Positions 62,607 through 64,000 of a DNA stretch of 64,000 nucleotides are shown here, piece after piece (positions within the stretch are counted from its first letter, which is position 1; each line of letters starts with the position of its first letter). A program made the translations under genes and the position numbers. The DNA comes from Prevotella pectinovora. GTDB taxonomy: Bacteria > Bacteroidota > Bacteroidia > Bacteroidales > Bacteroidaceae. Location: the NCBI RefSeq assembly GCF_000834015.1, contig NZ_JXQI01000003.1, positions 1 through 64,000 of the forward strand, in the 5' to 3' direction. The notes beneath the pieces are model-generated. The model saw nothing but the letters and a program-made list of their open reading frames with translations, made no database searches and was not told the DNA's origin.

Positions 62607-64000
62607 ATGACATTCGACAAGTTTACAATCAAGGCGCAGGAGGTGGTGCAGCAAGCCGTCAACACCGCGCAGCAGAACGGTCAGCAGACTATCGAACCTG
62701 TACACATCCTCAAGGGAATACTCCTCAAGGGACGTGATGTAGCCAACTTCATCTTCCAGAAGCTCGGCGTCAACGCACAGCAGATAGAGACCCTTGCCGA
62801 CCAGGAGATACAACACCTGCCGAGAGTTCAGGGCGGACAGCCATATCTCTCTACCGACGCCAACAATGTGCTCGCCAAATCGCAGAGCCTTGCAAAGCAG
62901 ATGGGCGACGAGTTTGTCAGCGTGGAGACGATTCTCCTGGCTGTCATTTCAGATGGAGCCACGGCAGGCAGAATATTGAAAGACGCCGGGTGCACGGAGA
63001 ACGACATGCGCAAGGCAATTCTCGAATTACGGCAGGGACAGAAGGTGAGCTCGCAGAGCGGCGACGAGAACTATCAGAGTCTCGACAAATACGCCAAGAA
63101 CCTCGTGGAGCAGGCACGCTCCGGCAAACTCGACCCAGTGATAGGCCGTGACGACGAAATCAGACGAGTATTGCAGATACTGTCTCGGCGTACCAAGAAC
63201 AACCCGATCCTCATCGGTGAGCCGGGAACCGGTAAGACAGCCATCGTGGAAGGACTCGCCGAGCGTATCGTCAGAGGTGACGTGCCGGAGAATCTGAAAG
63301 ACAAACAGCTCTATTCTCTCGATATGGGAGCACTTGTGGCAGGAGCCAAATACAAGGGCGAGTTTGAGGAAAGACTCAAGAGCGTAATCAACGAGGTGAC
63401 CAAGAGCGAAGGCCGCATAATCCTCTTCATCGATGAGATACACACCCTCGTGGGAGCCGGAGGCGGAGAGGGAGCCATGGATGCCGCAAACATCCTGAAG
63501 CCGGCATTGGCACGTGGAGAACTCAGGGCCATCGGAGCCACCACACTCAACGAATATCAGAAATATTTCGAGAAGGACAAGGCTCTGGAAAGACGATTCC
63601 AGACTGTGATGGTGGACGAGCCAGACGAGATGAGCGCCATCTCAATCCTGCGTGGACTGAAGGAGCGCTACGAGAACCACCACAAGGTGCGTATACAGGA
63701 TGATGCCTGCATTGCCGCCGTAAAACTCTCAGAGAGATACATCAGCGACCGTTTCCTGCCAGACAAGGCAATCGACCTCATGGATGAGGCTGCAGCAAAA
63801 CTCCGTATGGAGCGTGACTCCGTGCCTGAGGAACTCGACGAGATTACGCGTAAGTTGAAACAGCTCGAGATTGAGCGCGAGGCAATAAAGCGAGAGAACG
63901 ACCAGCCCAAGATTGATCAGCTCGACAAGGATGTTGCCGACCTGAGAGAACAGGAGAAGCAGTATAGAGCCAAATGGGAAGGAGAGAAAGCCCTCGTGAA
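62607..64000 (+). CDS. clpB: Chaperone ClpB, 5' part
   Basis: An open frame to the window edge, 464 codons visible of an expected ~860. The N-terminal domain ([13 protein letters not shown]) is followed by the first AAA+ module: Walker A GEPGTGKT, Walker [11 protein letters not shown], then sensor GATTLNEY and a start of the coiled-coil middle domain. ClpB with DnaK rescues aggregated proteins. A GAAAGGAG sequence 8 nt before the ATG is an unusually good Shine-Dalgarno for this phylum. Confidence 0.96.
   Translation, partial: MTFDKFTIKAQEVVQQAVNTAQQNGQQTIEPVHILKGILLKGRDVANFIFQKLGVNAQQIETLADQEIQHLPRVQGGQPYLSTDANNVLAKSQSLAKQMGDEFVSVETILLAVISDGATAGRILKDAGCTENDMRKAILELRQGQKVSSQSGDENYQSLDKYAKNLVEQARSGKLDPVIGRDDEIRRVLQILSRRTKNNPILIGEPGTGKTAIVEGLAERIVRGDVPENLKDKQLYSLDMGALVAGAKYKGEFEERLKSVINEVTKSEGRIILFIDEIHTLVGAGGGEGAMDAANILKPALARGELRAIGATTLNEYQKYFEKDKALERRFQTVMVDEPDEMSAISILRGLKERYENHHKVRIQDDACIAAVKLSERYISDRFLPDKAIDLMDEAAAKLRMERDSVPEELDEITRKLKQLEIEREAIKRENDQPKIDQLDKDVADLREQEKQYRAKWEGEKALV

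Overview
The window looks like a chromosome segment from a Bacteroidota species, most likely Prevotella or a close relative. The reasons are the gene orders tig-clpP-clpX-recQ and guaB-parvulin-surA-ostA-mutL, a fused Fkp-type fucokinase/GDP-fucose pyrophosphorylase, a BACON-domain protein, and many promoters of the Bacteroidota type (-7 element TAnnTTTG) with almost no Shine-Dalgarno sequences. No rRNA, tRNA or CRISPR array was seen.

Layout. (1) 1-13.1 kb is an AT-rich accessory island read entirely on the minus strand. It holds an orphan RelE/HigB-like toxin and small genes of unknown function (191-1611), a 679-aa protein with a uracil-DNA-glycosylase-like N-terminus (2057-4096), a short hipA remnant, and a tight operon of about ten genes (12304 down to 4654). 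That operon encodes two near-identical 73-aa proteins around a 737-aa PH-like protein, an EcsC-family protein, a GIY-YIG protein, three unknowns including a Sel1-like one, and a Ycf46-type AAA+ ATPase. (2) 14.0-30.8 kb is a plus-strand housekeeping block: lptB, tig, clpP, clpX, recQ, guaB, two parvulin chaperones, an OstA-like protein and mutL. (3) 31.0-33.3 kb has a TonB-receptor remnant and a CopA-type ATPase that appears to lack most of its nucleotide-binding domain. (4) 33.6-45.1 kb is a ten-gene minus-strand phospho-signalling locus: two Ser/Thr kinases, two PP2C phosphatases, three FHA proteins (one a double-FHA, membrane-anchored trypsin-like protease) and three exported proteins (Sm-like, BACON, Sel1). 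(5) 45.7-53.1 kb carries an OmpA-family protein, rpsO, a beta-barrel protein, typA, a MATE transporter and a luxS/mtnN pair. (6) 54.1-64 kb carries a YfhO-like membrane protein, fkp, a GSCFA protein, three small membrane proteins and the start of clpB.

How the genes work together. The housekeeping block joins proteostasis (trigger factor, ClpXP, ClpB) to outer-membrane assembly (LptB, SurA-like chaperones, OstA-like). The locus at 33.6-45.1 kb has everything needed for a reversible phosphothreonine relay: kinases write, PP2C enzymes erase, FHA domains read, and the membrane-anchored protease is a plausible output. The operon at 4.6-12.3 kb combines an AAA+ ATPase, a possible nuclease and membrane-associated proteins, which resembles a conflict or defence module; that is inference.

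Intergenic DNA is unusually rich in repeats. There is a family of about 193-bp elements with inverted ends (five full copies and several fragments), an 830-bp MITE-like insertion with 16-bp terminal inverted repeats and a flanking direct duplication, clusters of GGGCAA/TTGCCC palindromes, a 229-bp tandem repeat, and G/C-rich hairpin repeats.
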